From assembly GCF_000621125.1 (NCBI RefSeq), contig NZ_KK211214.1, positions 453,461 through 517,460 on the forward strand: 64,000 nucleotides of DNA, given 5' to 3'. Below the pieces are notes generated by a model. That model saw only the letters and a program-made list of their open reading frames with translations, did no database searches and was not told where the DNA came from. Position numbers and translations under genes: made by a program. The stretch comes from Maribacter antarcticus DSM 21422 (lineage in GTDB: Bacteria > Bacteroidota > Bacteroidia > Flavobacteriales > Flavobacteriaceae). Of this stretch, positions 26,414-36,186 are shown piece by piece; positions within the stretch are counted from its first letter, which is position 1; the number at the start of each line of letters is the position of its first letter.

Positions 26414-28213
26414 ATGTTCAATACTAAAAACATCGCGATTATTGCGCACGTTGACCACGGAAAAACTACCCTGGTTGATAAAATCATGTACCATTGTAGC
26501 CTTTTTCGTGAAAATGAAAATGCAGGTGACTTAATTTTGGATAATAATGATTTGGAACGGGAACGTGGTATTACCATTACCTCCAAGAACGTTTCTGTTA
26601 TTTATAAGGACACAAAAATAAACATTATAGATACGCCTGGTCACGCCGATTTTGGAGGTGAAGTAGAACGTGTATTGAACATGGCTGATGGTGTTTTGTT
26701 ATTGGTAGATGCTTTTGAAGGCCCAATGCCACAAACACGTTTTGTATTGCAAAAGGCTATTGATTTAGGTTTGAAGCCATGTGTGGTCATCAATAAGGTG
26801 GATAAGGAAAATTGTACCCCTGACGAGGTGCATGAAAAGGTATTTGATTTGATGTTTGAATTGGGTGCAGAAGAATGGCAATTGGACTTCCCTACCGTTT
26901 ATGGTTCTGCAAAGAATAACTGGATGAGTGAGGACTGGAAAAATGAAACAGATAATATAGAGCCACTTTTGGATATGGTTATCGAACACATACCAACGTT
27001 TGAGCCAAAAGAAGGTACTACACAGATGTTAATTACATCTTTGGATTTCTCGTCATTTACAGGACGTATTGCTATTGGAAGATTAACGCGTGGCTTCTTG
27101 AAAGAAGGGCAGCAAATCTCTTTGGTAAAAAGAGGTGGTAATATTGTTAAATCTAAAATTAAAGAGCTTTTTCTTTTTGAAGGTTTAGGACGTAAGAAAG
27201 TAAAAGAAGTAGAGACAGGAGATATCTGTGCAATAATAGGGATTGAAGGGTTTGAAATAGGGGATACTATAGCAGATCTTGAAAACCCAGAGGGTCTTAA
27301 GACGATTGCAATAGATGAACCTACCATGAGTATGTTATTTACGATTAACGATAGTCCATTCTTTGGTCAGGATGGTAAATTTGTAACGTCTAGACACATT
27401 AAGGAGCGTTTAGAGCGGGAGTTGGAGAAGAACTTGGCGTTACGATTAAACCCAACCGATAGTGCGGATAAGTTTTTGGTCTTTGGTCGTGGGGTATTAC
27501 ACCTTTCGGTATTGATTGAGACTATGAAACGCGAAGGGTACGAATTACAAATTGGACAACCACAAGTAATTATAAAAGAAATAGATGGCGTAAAGTGTGA
27601 ACCTATTGAGCATTTGACTATCGATTTACCTGAGGAAGTTTCAGGTAAGGCAGTGGAAATGGTTTCTATCCGTAAAGGAGAAATGACCAGTATGGAGGCA
27701 AAGGGCAATCGTATGCTGTGCGAGTTCCATATCCCATCAAGGGGAATTATTGGTCTTAGAAATCAATTATTGACAGCAACAGCGGGTGAGGCTATTATGG
27801 CTCACCGTTTCCTAGAATATCAACCTATGAAGGGAGATATTCCACAGCGTCAAAATGGTTCGTTGGTTTCCATGGAAAGAGGAAAATCTATTCCTTATTC
27901 TATTGATAAATTACAGGACAGAGGTAAGTTTTTTGTAGACCCAGGAGAGGATATTTATGAAGGTCAGGTTATTGGAGAGAATTCTCGTGGTGACGACATG
28001 ACGGTTAATATAACAAAGACCAAAAAGATGTCAAACGTACGTTCTTCAGGAGCGGATGATAAGGCGAAAATTGTTCCTGCTATTAAATTTTCTTTAGAAG
28101 AGGCTTTGGAATATATTCAAAAAGATGAGTACGTTGAGGTGACGCCTAAGCATTTAAGGTTGCGTAAAATCTACTTAACGGAGAATGAACGTAAACGAAA
28201 TAAGATTGCTTAA
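26414..28213 (+). CDS. typA: Translational GTPase TypA/BipA
   Basis: The 599-residue protein is a ribosome-binding GTPase that helps 50S assembly and stress adaptation. The G motifs are AHVDHGKTTL (residues 9-18), the RGITITSKN switch near 55, DTPGHADFGGEV near 72 and NKVDKENC near 127. Domains II and III and the TypA-specific C-terminal domain (from about residue 390, including FHIPSRGIIGLRNQLLTAT) are complete. The start and length are standard. A strong terminator follows at 28252. Confidence 0.97.
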   Translation: MFNTKNIAIIAHVDHGKTTLVDKIMYHCSLFRENENAGDLILDNNDLERERGITITSKNVSVIYKDTKINIIDTPGHADFGGEVERVLNMADGVLLLVDAFEGPMPQTRFVLQKAIDLGLKPCVVINKVDKENCTPDEVHEKVFDLMFELGAEEWQLDFPTVYGSAKNNWMSEDWKNETDNIEPLLDMVIEHIPTFEPKEGTTQMLITSLDFSSFTGRIAIGRLTRGFLKEGQQISLVKRGGNIVKSKIKELFLFEGLGRKKVKEVETGDICAIIGIEGFEIGDTIADLENPEGLKTIAIDEPTMSMLFTINDSPFFGQDGKFVTSRHIKERLERELEKNLALRLNPTDSADKFLVFGRGVLHLSVLIETMKREGYELQIGQPQVIIKEIDGVKCEPIEHLTIDLPEEVSGKAVEMVSIRKGEMTSMEAKGNRMLCEFHIPSRGIIGLRNQLLTATAGEAIMAHRFLEYQPMKGDIPQRQNGSLVSMERGKSIPYSIDKLQDRGKFFVDPGEDIYEGQVIGENSRGDDMTVNITKTKKMSNVRSSGADDKAKIVPAIKFSLEEALEYIQKDEYVEVTPKHLRLRKIYLTENERKRNKIA

Positions 28214-28251
28214 AAGTTGGGCGAATTCTTATAAGTTTCTATTAAAATAAT

Positions 28252-28281
28252 AAAAAAACCCTGTTCGTTCAGGGTTTTTTT
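28252..28281 (+). terminator. Rho-independent terminator after typA
   Basis: AAAAAAACCCTG, a 4-base loop region and CAGGGTTTTTTT form a stem with a seven-T tail, 39 bases after the typA stop. Confidence 0.88.
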
Positions 28282-28469
28282 GGTTAGGGCTATGAAAAGC
28301 CTACCAACTATTTCTATTTTTTATATTAATTTATTATCAACTTCACAGTTTCATTAGCCAAAGAATGAGGTCTTGGTAATTTTAATTTTTTGAGCTAGCC
28401 TTACGCATAAATCCTAATTTTTTTAAGTACTTTAAAATAAAATAAGAAAAATAAACCAAAAACTTGGAA

Positions 28470-29258
28470 ATGAATCTAGAAGGTAAAAGAGTCTTGATTA
28501 CCGGAGGTACACGTGGTATAGGTAAATGTATGGTGACCGAATTAATTAATAGGGGCGCAACCCATTTAGCGATTATTGCCAGGGATAAAAAAAGACTGAA
28601 AGAACTTACGAAAAATCATCCTGATATAAATTTTATCAGGGTGTATGGCGATGTCGCCGATATTACTGTTCTAAGAGAAGCTGCGGCACGGATAGAGGAC
28701 AAATGGGGTTATCTTGATATTCTAATAAATAACGCCGGTATTCTTTCTGCTGGACCTTTGGATGAGCTTATTGATGAAGAATTGTACGATCAGATTGCTG
28801 TTAATTTTACTGCGGTACTGCTGTTGACCAAGTATTCTATTCCGTTATTGAAAGCTGCTAAAAGCGGAGGTATTTTGAATATTTCTTCAGGTCTAGGTCT
28901 TTTAGGAACCCCTTTTTATGCCGTTTATGGGAGCACCAAGGCTGGTCTGAAACATTTTTCCGACTGCATGCGCCGTGAGCTGGCACCGCACGGAATTCAC
29001 GTTACCTGCGCGTACCCCACCGCCACGGATACGGATATGATGCAAAAGTTTGTGGACAGGAAAATGGATTCGCCTGCGTTTGTTGCCGTAAAAAGTTTAG
29101 AAGGGTTGCTCAACAAAGAACTCCACGTTGTTTTTGGAGGTGAGGAAAGAGAAAAGGATATCCAATTAAACTTTGAACATCCAGAGAAATTTGATGTTAT
29201 CGTTGCAGCAAATTACGAGAACCGTAAACAATCTAGCGAAAACCACAAAGCATTATAA
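28470..29258 (+). CDS. Short-chain dehydrogenase/reductase
   Basis: A classical SDR: the cofactor-binding TGGTRGIG near residue 12, the structural NNAG near 88, the catalytic serine in NISSG near 140, and the Y-x-x-x-K pair in YAVYGSTKAGLKHF near 152-158. The cofactor and substrate cannot be told. It should be a soluble cytoplasmic enzyme. I start at the ATG at 28470 (MNLEGKRVLITGG) rather than the TTG at 28464. It is a stand-alone gene between the typA terminator and the convergent kinase gene. Confidence 0.88.
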   Translation: MNLEGKRVLITGGTRGIGKCMVTELINRGATHLAIIARDKKRLKELTKNHPDINFIRVYGDVADITVLREAAARIEDKWGYLDILINNAGILSAGPLDELIDEELYDQIAVNFTAVLLLTKYSIPLLKAAKSGGILNISSGLGLLGTPFYAVYGSTKAGLKHFSDCMRRELAPHGIHVTCAYPTATDTDMMQKFVDRKMDSPAFVAVKSLEGLLNKELHVVFGGEEREKDIQLNFEHPEKFDVIVAANYENRKQSSENHKAL

Positions 29259-29397
29259 GCATCTGTTCAACCCCATATGGGTTCGTAGTAAACTGTTTTT
29301 TCAAAACGAGCTAGGACTTCTATCTTTTATAAATAGGGGACGCTTCTAACGAATAGCATAAAGCAACGCCGTTTTTGCATGTTGAATGCGTAAAAGG

Positions 29398-30147
29398 TTA
29401 TTCTTTTGGTGTTTGATGTAATGCAGCTGCCGCTGCACCTACAATACCTGCTGAGTTTCTTAATTCCGCAGCAATAACAGGGGTTTCTATGGTGATACGG
29501 TGTTTGTATTGAGCAAAATCTTTGGAAGCGCCTCCTCCTAAAATAATTAGCTCTGGAGCTACAATCAGCTCTACGTATTTTAGAAATTTGTTAAAGCGCT
29601 TTCCCCATTGGTCATAGCTTAATTCTTCGCGTTCCTTGGCAGAATCTGCTGCCCAGAGTTCAATTTTTTTATATTTTTTATAAGGTATTTGGCCCAGTTC
29701 AAAGTTGGGAATCAATTCCCCATCCCAAAACGCCCCACTACCTAAACCCGTACCAATGGTAATCATAATTACAAGGCCCTTTTTTCCCTTTCCTATGCCA
29801 TAATTCATAGTCGCATAGCCTGCAGCATCGGCATCGTTAATTACCGTAACTGGTAAATTAGTGGCAGCACTGAACAGGGCTTTCACATCCATGCCCGACC
29901 ACTTTTTATCAAGATTCCCTGAAGATTTGCAGATACCGTGCTTTATCACTGTTGGAAAACCAACACCAATGGGACCCTTGTGGTCAAAGTGTTTTACGAT
30001 TTTTGCTACTACTGCAGCCATCTCTTTTGGCTTTCTCCCTTCCGGAGTTGGTATGCGATATCTTTTGGTCAATATTTCTCCGGTTACAGAGTTTACCAAA
30101 GCCCCTTTAATCCCAGAGCCACCTATATCAATACCGAGAACTTCCAT
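29398..30147 (-). CDS. ROK family kinase, polyphosphate-glucokinase-like
   Basis: The 249-residue protein starts LGIDIGGSGIKGALVN, the ATP/polyphosphate-binding motif of ROK sugar kinases. NDADAAGYA near residue 123 and the TIGTGLGSGAFWDGELIPNFELG segment near 150 match polyphosphate glucokinases (PpgK), which phosphorylate glucose using polyphosphate or ATP. The zinc-binding cysteines of other ROK proteins are absent, as in PpgK. No signal peptide. Polyphosphate as donor is an inference from similarity. Confidence 0.85.
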   Translation of the reverse strand: MEVLGIDIGGSGIKGALVNSVTGEILTKRYRIPTPEGRKPKEMAAVVAKIVKHFDHKGPIGVGFPTVIKHGICKSSGNLDKKWSGMDVKALFSAATNLPVTVINDADAAGYATMNYGIGKGKKGLVIMITIGTGLGSGAFWDGELIPNFELGQIPYKKYKKIELWAADSAKEREELSYDQWGKRFNKFLKYVELIVAPELIILGGGASKDFAQYKHRITIETPVIAAELRNSAGIVGAAAAALHQTPKE

Positions 30148-30389
30148 GCTATTTTTTTATTTTTTTAAATATGCGCAAAGTAACAAAAAAAGAATCGGCT
30201 CTGGAAACGTATATTGTGCTCCTTATGAATTCATTAATCTATTTGTTGAAATAACGAGATTTCCTAAAAAGTAAAATTTTCTTATCGTTTTCGTACCTAA
30301 TCTTTATATTTCTTTCCTTTTACAAAACTACACTCTTACATACCATCAAATAAGCAGATTAAAATTCTTGTATGCTATTTTCAATTCCT

Positions 30390-31670
30390 TTATTTTGACC
30401 TTATACGTTCTTTTACTTGCACTAACCAGTCCCTATCATAATCTAAGAACACATCTGGTGGTAGGCCCTTAGACTCATATTTTATGAACTGAGTATGCTT
30501 TTTAGAAGTAAGTTCAGCGATATAGCCACTGCAAGGTAGGATGTAGCTGCCGTTTTTTATTTCGTAAGTGATGGTGCCATTTGTTTTGTCTCCGTATACG
30601 GTTACATTTTTCCAAGCTTTTAGCTTAGCTGCGAACTGCTCTGCGTTGCTACCAGTGTTATGGTTTACAAGTACATGGATTTTTTTGTGTTTATCAATAT
30701 CCTTTAAAAGGTTAAACAGCACATTGGAGTTCCTATCACCTCCGCCGCCATTATTCCTTAAGTCTAAAACCAGTTCTTTGGTGCCGAGTTCAGATGCTAT
30801 CCTTTTATAAAATTTCTCTGCTTCTGCCAGTTGTGGATAGAAAGAATTAAAGCTCCCGACGTTTAAATAGGTGAGCGTGCTGGAAAGTTCTTTTATTCTA
30901 TAGGTATCCTCCTTTTTGGCGGAATTGGAAAAGTCGATTGCAGTTGTGTCTTTTTTAAAGCCATAGGTTAAAAACATACCTTTTTTAATCCGTTCGCCAA
31001 AAGTAATTAGTCGTTTAGAATATAAGCTCCCTCCAATAAATCGATGATAATCATCGCCGTATGGAATTAAGCGTGCTAAAACCGTTCCTCTTTCCCATAT
31101 AGGGATTTTTGACTCGAGTACTACCATGGTATAATCGGTCATATTTGTATTGGTATACACTCCAAGTTTAATGGCATCTCCAAAATAGTAGATGCCCTCT
31201 TTAGCATCTAGGATTAGAATAGACAGTTTTTGTTCTAGACTATCTAAGTTTATTTCGACTTTAGGATATAAGGTGTTTGCTATTGATGTTTTGAATGCGT
31301 GTACGGCTAGCATATCGTCCATCATAGCACTGCTCATTTCGGTTTTCGCGCCAAAAATCTTTAAATGCCGATCTTCTATGGCTAGCGCTAATTTATTCAG
31401 TAAGTAGTAGCACTCAAACTTAGAATCTATCTGTTTTCCTTGTGTGAAAATTCTAGTATATGTTTTAGTGTATAGCTCTTTAGATTCCTTAAAGGCTGGT
31501 GTTTTTCTTAGCTTTTCGTTCAGATAAGTGATATCTGTACTGCAATTACAGGCTGCATTTTGACTATAACCAAAAGTGTAGACTCCCAAAGTAAGGGCTA
31601 GAATCAATAGTGAATACATAGATACTACTTTTTGATTCTCTTTTGAGTTACGCATTGTTTTGGTGAACAT
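30390..31670 (-). CDS. Exported S41 family peptidase
   Basis: The 426-residue protein has a hydrophobic leader ending GYSQ near residue 36; an internal methionine at residue 19 would give a shorter signal peptide. The C-terminal half has the S41 (C-terminal processing protease) pattern: LSSTLTYLNVGSF near 268, VLDLRNNGGGGDRNSN near 302 and HNTGSNAEQFAAKLK near 340, with the catalytic serine expected in TGSNAE. No PDZ domain is apparent. It should act in the periplasm on unknown proteins. A LytTR regulator gene lies just upstream on the same strand. Confidence 0.82.
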   Translation of the reverse strand: MFTKTMRNSKENQKVVSMYSLLILALTLGVYTFGYSQNAACNCSTDITYLNEKLRKTPAFKESKELYTKTYTRIFTQGKQIDSKFECYYLLNKLALAIEDRHLKIFGAKTEMSSAMMDDMLAVHAFKTSIANTLYPKVEINLDSLEQKLSILILDAKEGIYYFGDAIKLGVYTNTNMTDYTMVVLESKIPIWERGTVLARLIPYGDDYHRFIGGSLYSKRLITFGERIKKGMFLTYGFKKDTTAIDFSNSAKKEDTYRIKELSSTLTYLNVGSFNSFYPQLAEAEKFYKRIASELGTKELVLDLRNNGGGGDRNSNVLFNLLKDIDKHKKIHVLVNHNTGSNAEQFAAKLKAWKNVTVYGDKTNGTITYEIKNGSYILPCSGYIAELTSKKHTQFIKYESKGLPPDVFLDYDRDWLVQVKERIRSK

Positions 31671-31762
31671 GACGGGTTGTTTTGTGAATTAATACAGAAA
31701 CAAACTTACATTGGAAGCAATACTGAAGTATCCCGTTTTTACGGGTTTGGGGTGAAATACAC

Positions 31763-32593
31763 CTAGTTTGTGGTGAAATTTAACTGCGCTTTTAAGGCTG
31801 TGGCGTATGTCTTTGATACGGGGACGAAAATAGTATGGTTTAATTCTATGGATGCCTTGCCCTGTTCCATTTTCCATTGTAAAAAGTGATGAGGATTGAT
31901 TAAAAAGGAGCGGTGTGTGCGTAATAAAGAAGCTATATCATTTTCCACCTGTGATAATTTCCCTCTAATTACTTGCTTTTTTACAATCGTGCCAGATAGA
32001 TAAGAAACCTCAATATAATTATCGTCAGATTTTACACAGATGATAGCATTAAGGGATAACCGTAAGCCTTCATAATTTCCCTCTCCTTTAATTTCTACCT
32101 TGGTATTTTCTAAGCGTTTTTCATGATATCTTCCCATGCCCCATCTGCCTAGTACTATTATGGGTAAAACAATACTGATTGCCGGTAAATATAAGCTGAG
32201 TAAATAATAGCCTAATGAGTAGGGGTTCGGTTCTCCATAAACGATGACGTAGCGGTATACCACGCGGGCCAAAATAAAGCCAACTACAACGAACACCAGT
32301 AAGAAGATAAATTCATCCAACAAGAACCAATTTCCATTTCGTCGCTTTAATAACCAGTGTTGAAAAGGAAGCATACATAAATAGGCGAGTGCTCCTGCTG
32401 CACCATAGAGCGGTAAATAGGTCAGCTTTTCCTGCGTGTTTAAAACATTAACATCTAAGGGTTCAGTAAGATATAGGAAAACAAAAATCCAAACGAATAG
32501 ACTACATGCAAGTAGGGCATGGCTTCTCTTTAAGGGTTGAAAAGGATATTTCAAGTGCTGTATTTTTTCTAAAAATACAAGGTTTGTTTTCAT
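31763..32593 (-). CDS. Membrane-bound LytTR family regulator
   Basis: The 276-residue protein has four transmembrane helices in its first 150 residues (about 26-46, 58-80, 88-115, 125-148) and a LytTR DNA-binding domain in its last 110 residues, with INAIICVKSDDNYIEVSYL near 183 and LLRTHRSFLINPHHFLQW near 224. LytTR proteins bind direct repeats and regulate surface or export genes. There is no response-regulator receiver, so the membrane part may be the sensor. The target may be the adjacent peptidase gene (31670), a guess based on position. Confidence 0.85.
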   Translation of the reverse strand: MKTNLVFLEKIQHLKYPFQPLKRSHALLACSLFVWIFVFLYLTEPLDVNVLNTQEKLTYLPLYGAAGALAYLCMLPFQHWLLKRRNGNWFLLDEFIFLLVFVVVGFILARVVYRYVIVYGEPNPYSLGYYLLSLYLPAISIVLPIIVLGRWGMGRYHEKRLENTKVEIKGEGNYEGLRLSLNAIICVKSDDNYIEVSYLSGTIVKKQVIRGKLSQVENDIASLLRTHRSFLINPHHFLQWKMEQGKASIELNHTIFVPVSKTYATALKAQLNFTTN

Positions 32594-32854
32594 TGCCTTT
32601 TATTTTTTTAAAAAATAGTTTCATAATTAGGCGGTCAGCGGATGCCAAACTATTAATTTTTAAGGTTGCATTATATAGCCTAAGCTCATGAAAACCTTTC
32701 GCGCCACTTTTTAAGAAAAAAAGTATGTTAAAATTGAAAATCAAACAAGTAAAGAGCTTACCTCTGTATGCTTTTTTTAAAAAGATAATACAGTAAATAA
32801 ATAATAATTGTAATGAAATATAATGTACCTTAAAATAAAAACTACTATTAAAAA

Positions 32855-33916
32855 ATGAACCTTAAGGACGGAGTGAAAACCGCTGAAAATAAAGTTTCTT
32901 CTGAGGCTCGGAAACTAAGCGACTTGGTCAAAGATTCCCGTAAATCTCTAGTAGATAGATTGGAGTCTTATGAAGATATTATAAGTTTAGAGGTAGGCGA
33001 TACGGGATTGAGTAGAGCTAAAACCTTAGAACGTGAATTTGACCTGCGGCAACTGCATGTCAAGTACGAAGGCGATAACCCTACAGGCACACAAAAGGAC
33101 CGCATCGCTTTTGCACAACTATATGACGCCTTACGCAGGGAATATAAAGTAGTGTCTCTTGCCACTTGCGGTAATTATGGCGTAGCGATGGCCTTAGCGG
33201 CAGATTTGGCGGGTATTGCCTGTAAAGTGTATATCCCTGAATCCTACCATACAGATAGAATTCAGGAAATGGAAAAATTAAATGCGGATATAATTCGTTT
33301 ACCAGGAAGTTATGAGGATGTGGTGATGGCTAGCACTACACATGCTACAGAGAACGGATGGTATGATGCCAATCCAGGTGGCGCCAATACGCCTTTGCAA
33401 ATATCAGCCTACGCACAAATAGCACAGGAGATTTTTGAGGATTTAGGAGATGCTCCAAAATATTGTGCCGTACCAGTATCTAATGGAACCCTTTTCGCTG
33501 GGATATATAGGGGATTTGTGAGCTTGCACAAAAGAGGAAAGACCTCTAGAGTACCAAAAATGATAGCGGCCTCCTCCTCTTTTAAGAATCCTATTGTGCA
33601 ATCCTTTTTACAAGGATTGGACCATTGCAAAGACCTAAATCCAGAACGAATTAAAGAAACAAAATTCAATGAACCCCTCATCAATTGGCATAGTTTTGAT
33701 GGGGAGGAAGCATTGTACGCCCTACGGGAATCTGACGGGAGTGCCTTTAATATAAGTGATAAGAAACTACGGGAAATGACAGCCCTCTTGGCAAAAAGGG
33801 AAGGCTTTAAAATTCTACCTGCCGCAACTGCAGGATTGATAGGCTTATTGGAAGTGCATAAAAAATTAAACCTGGAGCCCGACCGTTTTGTAGCGGTGCT
33901 CACAGCAAAATATTAA
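32855..33916 (+). CDS. PLP-dependent enzyme, threonine-synthase-like fold
   Basis: The 353-residue protein is a fold-type II PLP enzyme; the PLP lysine is K81 in GDNPTGTQKDR, ATCGNYGVAMALAA (near 118) is the substrate-binding loop, and PVSNGTLFAG near 203 is the phosphate loop. It resembles threonine synthase more than cysteine synthase, but is shorter and lacks the threonine-synthase N-terminal part. It is the first gene of a tight operon with a DUF1611 protein (2-base gap) and a dipeptide epimerase (1-base overlap). A role as a lyase, racemase or ligase acting on a D- or beta-substituted amino acid is possible; this is an inference. Confidence 0.83.
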   Translation: MNLKDGVKTAENKVSSEARKLSDLVKDSRKSLVDRLESYEDIISLEVGDTGLSRAKTLEREFDLRQLHVKYEGDNPTGTQKDRIAFAQLYDALRREYKVVSLATCGNYGVAMALAADLAGIACKVYIPESYHTDRIQEMEKLNADIIRLPGSYEDVVMASTTHATENGWYDANPGGANTPLQISAYAQIAQEIFEDLGDAPKYCAVPVSNGTLFAGIYRGFVSLHKRGKTSRVPKMIAASSSFKNPIVQSFLQGLDHCKDLNPERIKETKFNEPLINWHSFDGEEALYALRESDGSAFNISDKKLREMTALLAKREGFKILPAATAGLIGLLEVHKKLNLEPDRFVAVLTAKY

Positions 33917-33918
33917 AA

Positions 33919-34998
33919 ATGTCAAAAATGAAGAAAGTGATAGATGGGAAGGCCTTGGTGTACTGTGAAGGTGCTTTTAATACACCATACGGAAAAACGG
34001 CACATGGTCTTGTTCGGTTTACGGAACGGTATGAAGTAGTGGGGGTATTAGATGCTAAATATCAGGGTCAGGATGCAGGTGAGGTCTTGGATACAAGACC
34101 CAACAGAATTCCAGTTTTTAAGGATTTTGATACGGCAGTAACGGAATTGACTGCGGTAAATAATACACCAAGTTATTTGGTCATTGGTTTGGCACCGGAT
34201 GGCGGTCGTTTGCCTAAGGAGGCAAAGGGAACCATTAGAAAAGCCTTAGAAAAGGGATGGAATGTGGATAGCGGTCTTCATGATTTTTTAACTAACGACA
34301 CCGATTTAATGGCAGTCGCTAATAAAAATAAGTGTCAGGTACGTGATATTAGAAAGACGCCAAGTAGGGATAAGTTACATTTTTTTACAGGCGATATAGA
34401 AAAGGTTGACTGCTTGAAATTGGCCGTATTGGGAACCGATTCGGCCTTAGGGAAACGCACTACCGCTTGGTTGTTGGTTCATGCCTTTAGGGCGGCAGGT
34501 AAGAAGGCCGAAATGATTGGAACAGGACAGACTGCATGGATGCAAGGTGCAAAATATAGTATGGTCATGGACAGCTGTATCAACGATTTTGTTTCTGGAG
34601 AGATAGAGCACGCTGTAGTTAGTGCTTATACCAATGAATATCCGGATGTTATTGTAATTGAAGGGCAAGGAAGCTTAATGAATCCTGCCTATCCTGGTGG
34701 GTTTGAGATTTTAGCTGCAGGTAGGCCTGATTATGTGATTTTACAGCATGCACCCACCCGTGTGGAATATGACGGCTTTCCAGGCTATAAAATGCATTCG
34801 CTAAAGAAGCAAATTAACGCCATTCAGGTAATATCAGGTAAGAAGGTCCTTGCGATAACCGTAAACCATGAAGGGATGACCAAAGATGAAATTTCTGATG
34901 CGTGTATAAAAATTACGTTGGAAACCAAATTACCAGCTTTTGATGTTTTGGAATATGGCGCAGCTGATTTAGTAAACCTCTTGATAGAAAAATTGTAA
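33919..34998 (+). CDS. DUF1611 family protein (DgcN-like)
   Basis: The 359-residue protein matches DUF1611. It has a P-loop GTDSALGKRT at residues 172-181, a GQTAWMQGAKYSMVMDSC stretch near 204, and an EGQGSLMNPAYPGG stretch near 250. A related protein, DgcN, was reported to acetylate D-glutamate and to work with DgcA, an enolase-superfamily racemase, so the pairing here with a dipeptide-epimerase-like gene is notable. The final A of its stop overlaps the next ATG (TAATG), showing translational coupling. An alternative ATG lies at 33928. Confidence 0.85.
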   Translation: MSKMKKVIDGKALVYCEGAFNTPYGKTAHGLVRFTERYEVVGVLDAKYQGQDAGEVLDTRPNRIPVFKDFDTAVTELTAVNNTPSYLVIGLAPDGGRLPKEAKGTIRKALEKGWNVDSGLHDFLTNDTDLMAVANKNKCQVRDIRKTPSRDKLHFFTGDIEKVDCLKLAVLGTDSALGKRTTAWLLVHAFRAAGKKAEMIGTGQTAWMQGAKYSMVMDSCINDFVSGEIEHAVVSAYTNEYPDVIVIEGQGSLMNPAYPGGFEILAAGRPDYVILQHAPTRVEYDGFPGYKMHSLKKQINAIQVISGKKVLAITVNHEGMTKDEISDACIKITLETKLPAFDVLEYGAADLVNLLIEKL

Positions 34999-36056
34999 TG
35001 AGAATAACGAAAGTATCCTACGAAAGGCATGATTTAAAATTAGCGGTACCCTATACCATTGCTTACGAAACGATTAATAGAACAAGTAATTTTATTCTTA
35101 AAATAGAAACCGATGGGACATGGATAGGCTATGGTTGTGCGGCACCGGATAAAGTGGTAACAGGAGAAACATCCAACGAGGTAGAATTAGCTATAAAAAA
35201 CGAAATCACCCATTATTTAATAGGGAAAGACCCTTTTACCTATGCCCTCTTGTTATTGGAACTGAAGCAGATTCTAGGAAAAAGAGCATCTTCTCTGGCT
35301 ATGGTAGATTTAGCGCTTTTTGACCTTATTTCAAAAAAAACAGAAGTACCGCTCTATAAGTTTTTAGGAGGATATAGAAATTCGATTCCTACGAGTATTA
35401 CCGTTGGTATTCTGTCCTTAGAAGAGACGTTGAAACATGCTAAAGAATATGTGGCCCAAGGTTTTTCTATTCTCAAAATTAAGGGTGGGAGCAGTGTTGC
35501 CGAAGATGTAGAAAAAATGACAAAGCTCCATGAAACCTTTCCTAAAGTTATATGGCGCTTTGACGGTAACCAGGGGTATACCGTAGCAGAGTCTCTTGAG
35601 TTTGAAGCAAAAACTGCAGCTGTGGGTATCGAAATATTTGAACAGCCAACAAAAATAGAATCGGAGGAACGTTTGGGCGAAGTGACAGATAAAACAACCA
35701 TCCCAGTGATGGCAGATGAAAGTTTAAAAACCCTTGCCGATGCGTTCCGTCTCGCCCAAAACGAGCGGGTTAACATGGTGAATATAAAGCTCCAAAAAGT
35801 AGGCGGTATAATGGTAGGTACGCATATAAATTCCGTGGCCAAGTCCGCCAAATTGGAGGTTATGGTAGGCTGTATAGACGAGTGTGGCCTAGGAATAGCA
35901 GCAGGCTTACACTTTGCCCTATCGCGTCCTAATATTCTATACGCCGATTTAGACGGTCACTTGGAACTCTTAGATGATCCTTACAAGGATATTTTTATCT
36001 TAAAACAAGGTATTTTGTATCCCACCGAAAAATATGGGTTGGGTTACGATGGGTAG
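34998..36056 (+). CDS. Enolase-superfamily dipeptide epimerase/N-acylamino-acid racemase
   Basis: The 352-residue protein has the two-domain enolase layout. The catalytic lysine pair is K160-I-K162 in ILKIKGG, the metal ligands are D189 (FDGNQGY), E215 (EIFEQPT) and D240 (MADES), and the second catalytic lysine is K264 (VNIKLQK). The late GCIDECGLGIAAGLH motif is typical of L-Ala-D/L-Glu epimerases. It inverts the alpha-carbon of a dipeptide or N-acyl amino acid. It overlaps the DUF1611 gene by one base. With that neighbour, a DgcA-like racemase acting on N-acetyl-D-glutamate is an alternative to muropeptide recycling. Confidence 0.88.
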   Translation: MRITKVSYERHDLKLAVPYTIAYETINRTSNFILKIETDGTWIGYGCAAPDKVVTGETSNEVELAIKNEITHYLIGKDPFTYALLLLELKQILGKRASSLAMVDLALFDLISKKTEVPLYKFLGGYRNSIPTSITVGILSLEETLKHAKEYVAQGFSILKIKGGSSVAEDVEKMTKLHETFPKVIWRFDGNQGYTVAESLEFEAKTAAVGIEIFEQPTKIESEERLGEVTDKTTIPVMADESLKTLADAFRLAQNERVNMVNIKLQKVGGIMVGTHINSVAKSAKLEVMVGCIDECGLGIAAGLHFALSRPNILYADLDGHLELLDDPYKDIFILKQGILYPTEKYGLGYDG

Positions 36057-36186
36057 CTTACACCTTATTTTTTAATTTATGAATTATAACGTAGTTGACC
36101 TAATGGATGAATGCGTATAGCGAATGTTGAAACCTAATATAGGTAATAGTCAATGGCACAAAGCGAAGCGCATAGATAACTAACCG

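Noticed and set aside
29272..29281. Palindrome CCCATATGGG downstream of the SDR gene
   Set aside because: A lone ten-base palindrome without a T tail or a second copy; too weak to call.
33409..33903. 164-residue minus-strand frame
   Set aside because: Antisense to the PLP enzyme gene; serine-rich low-complexity translation.
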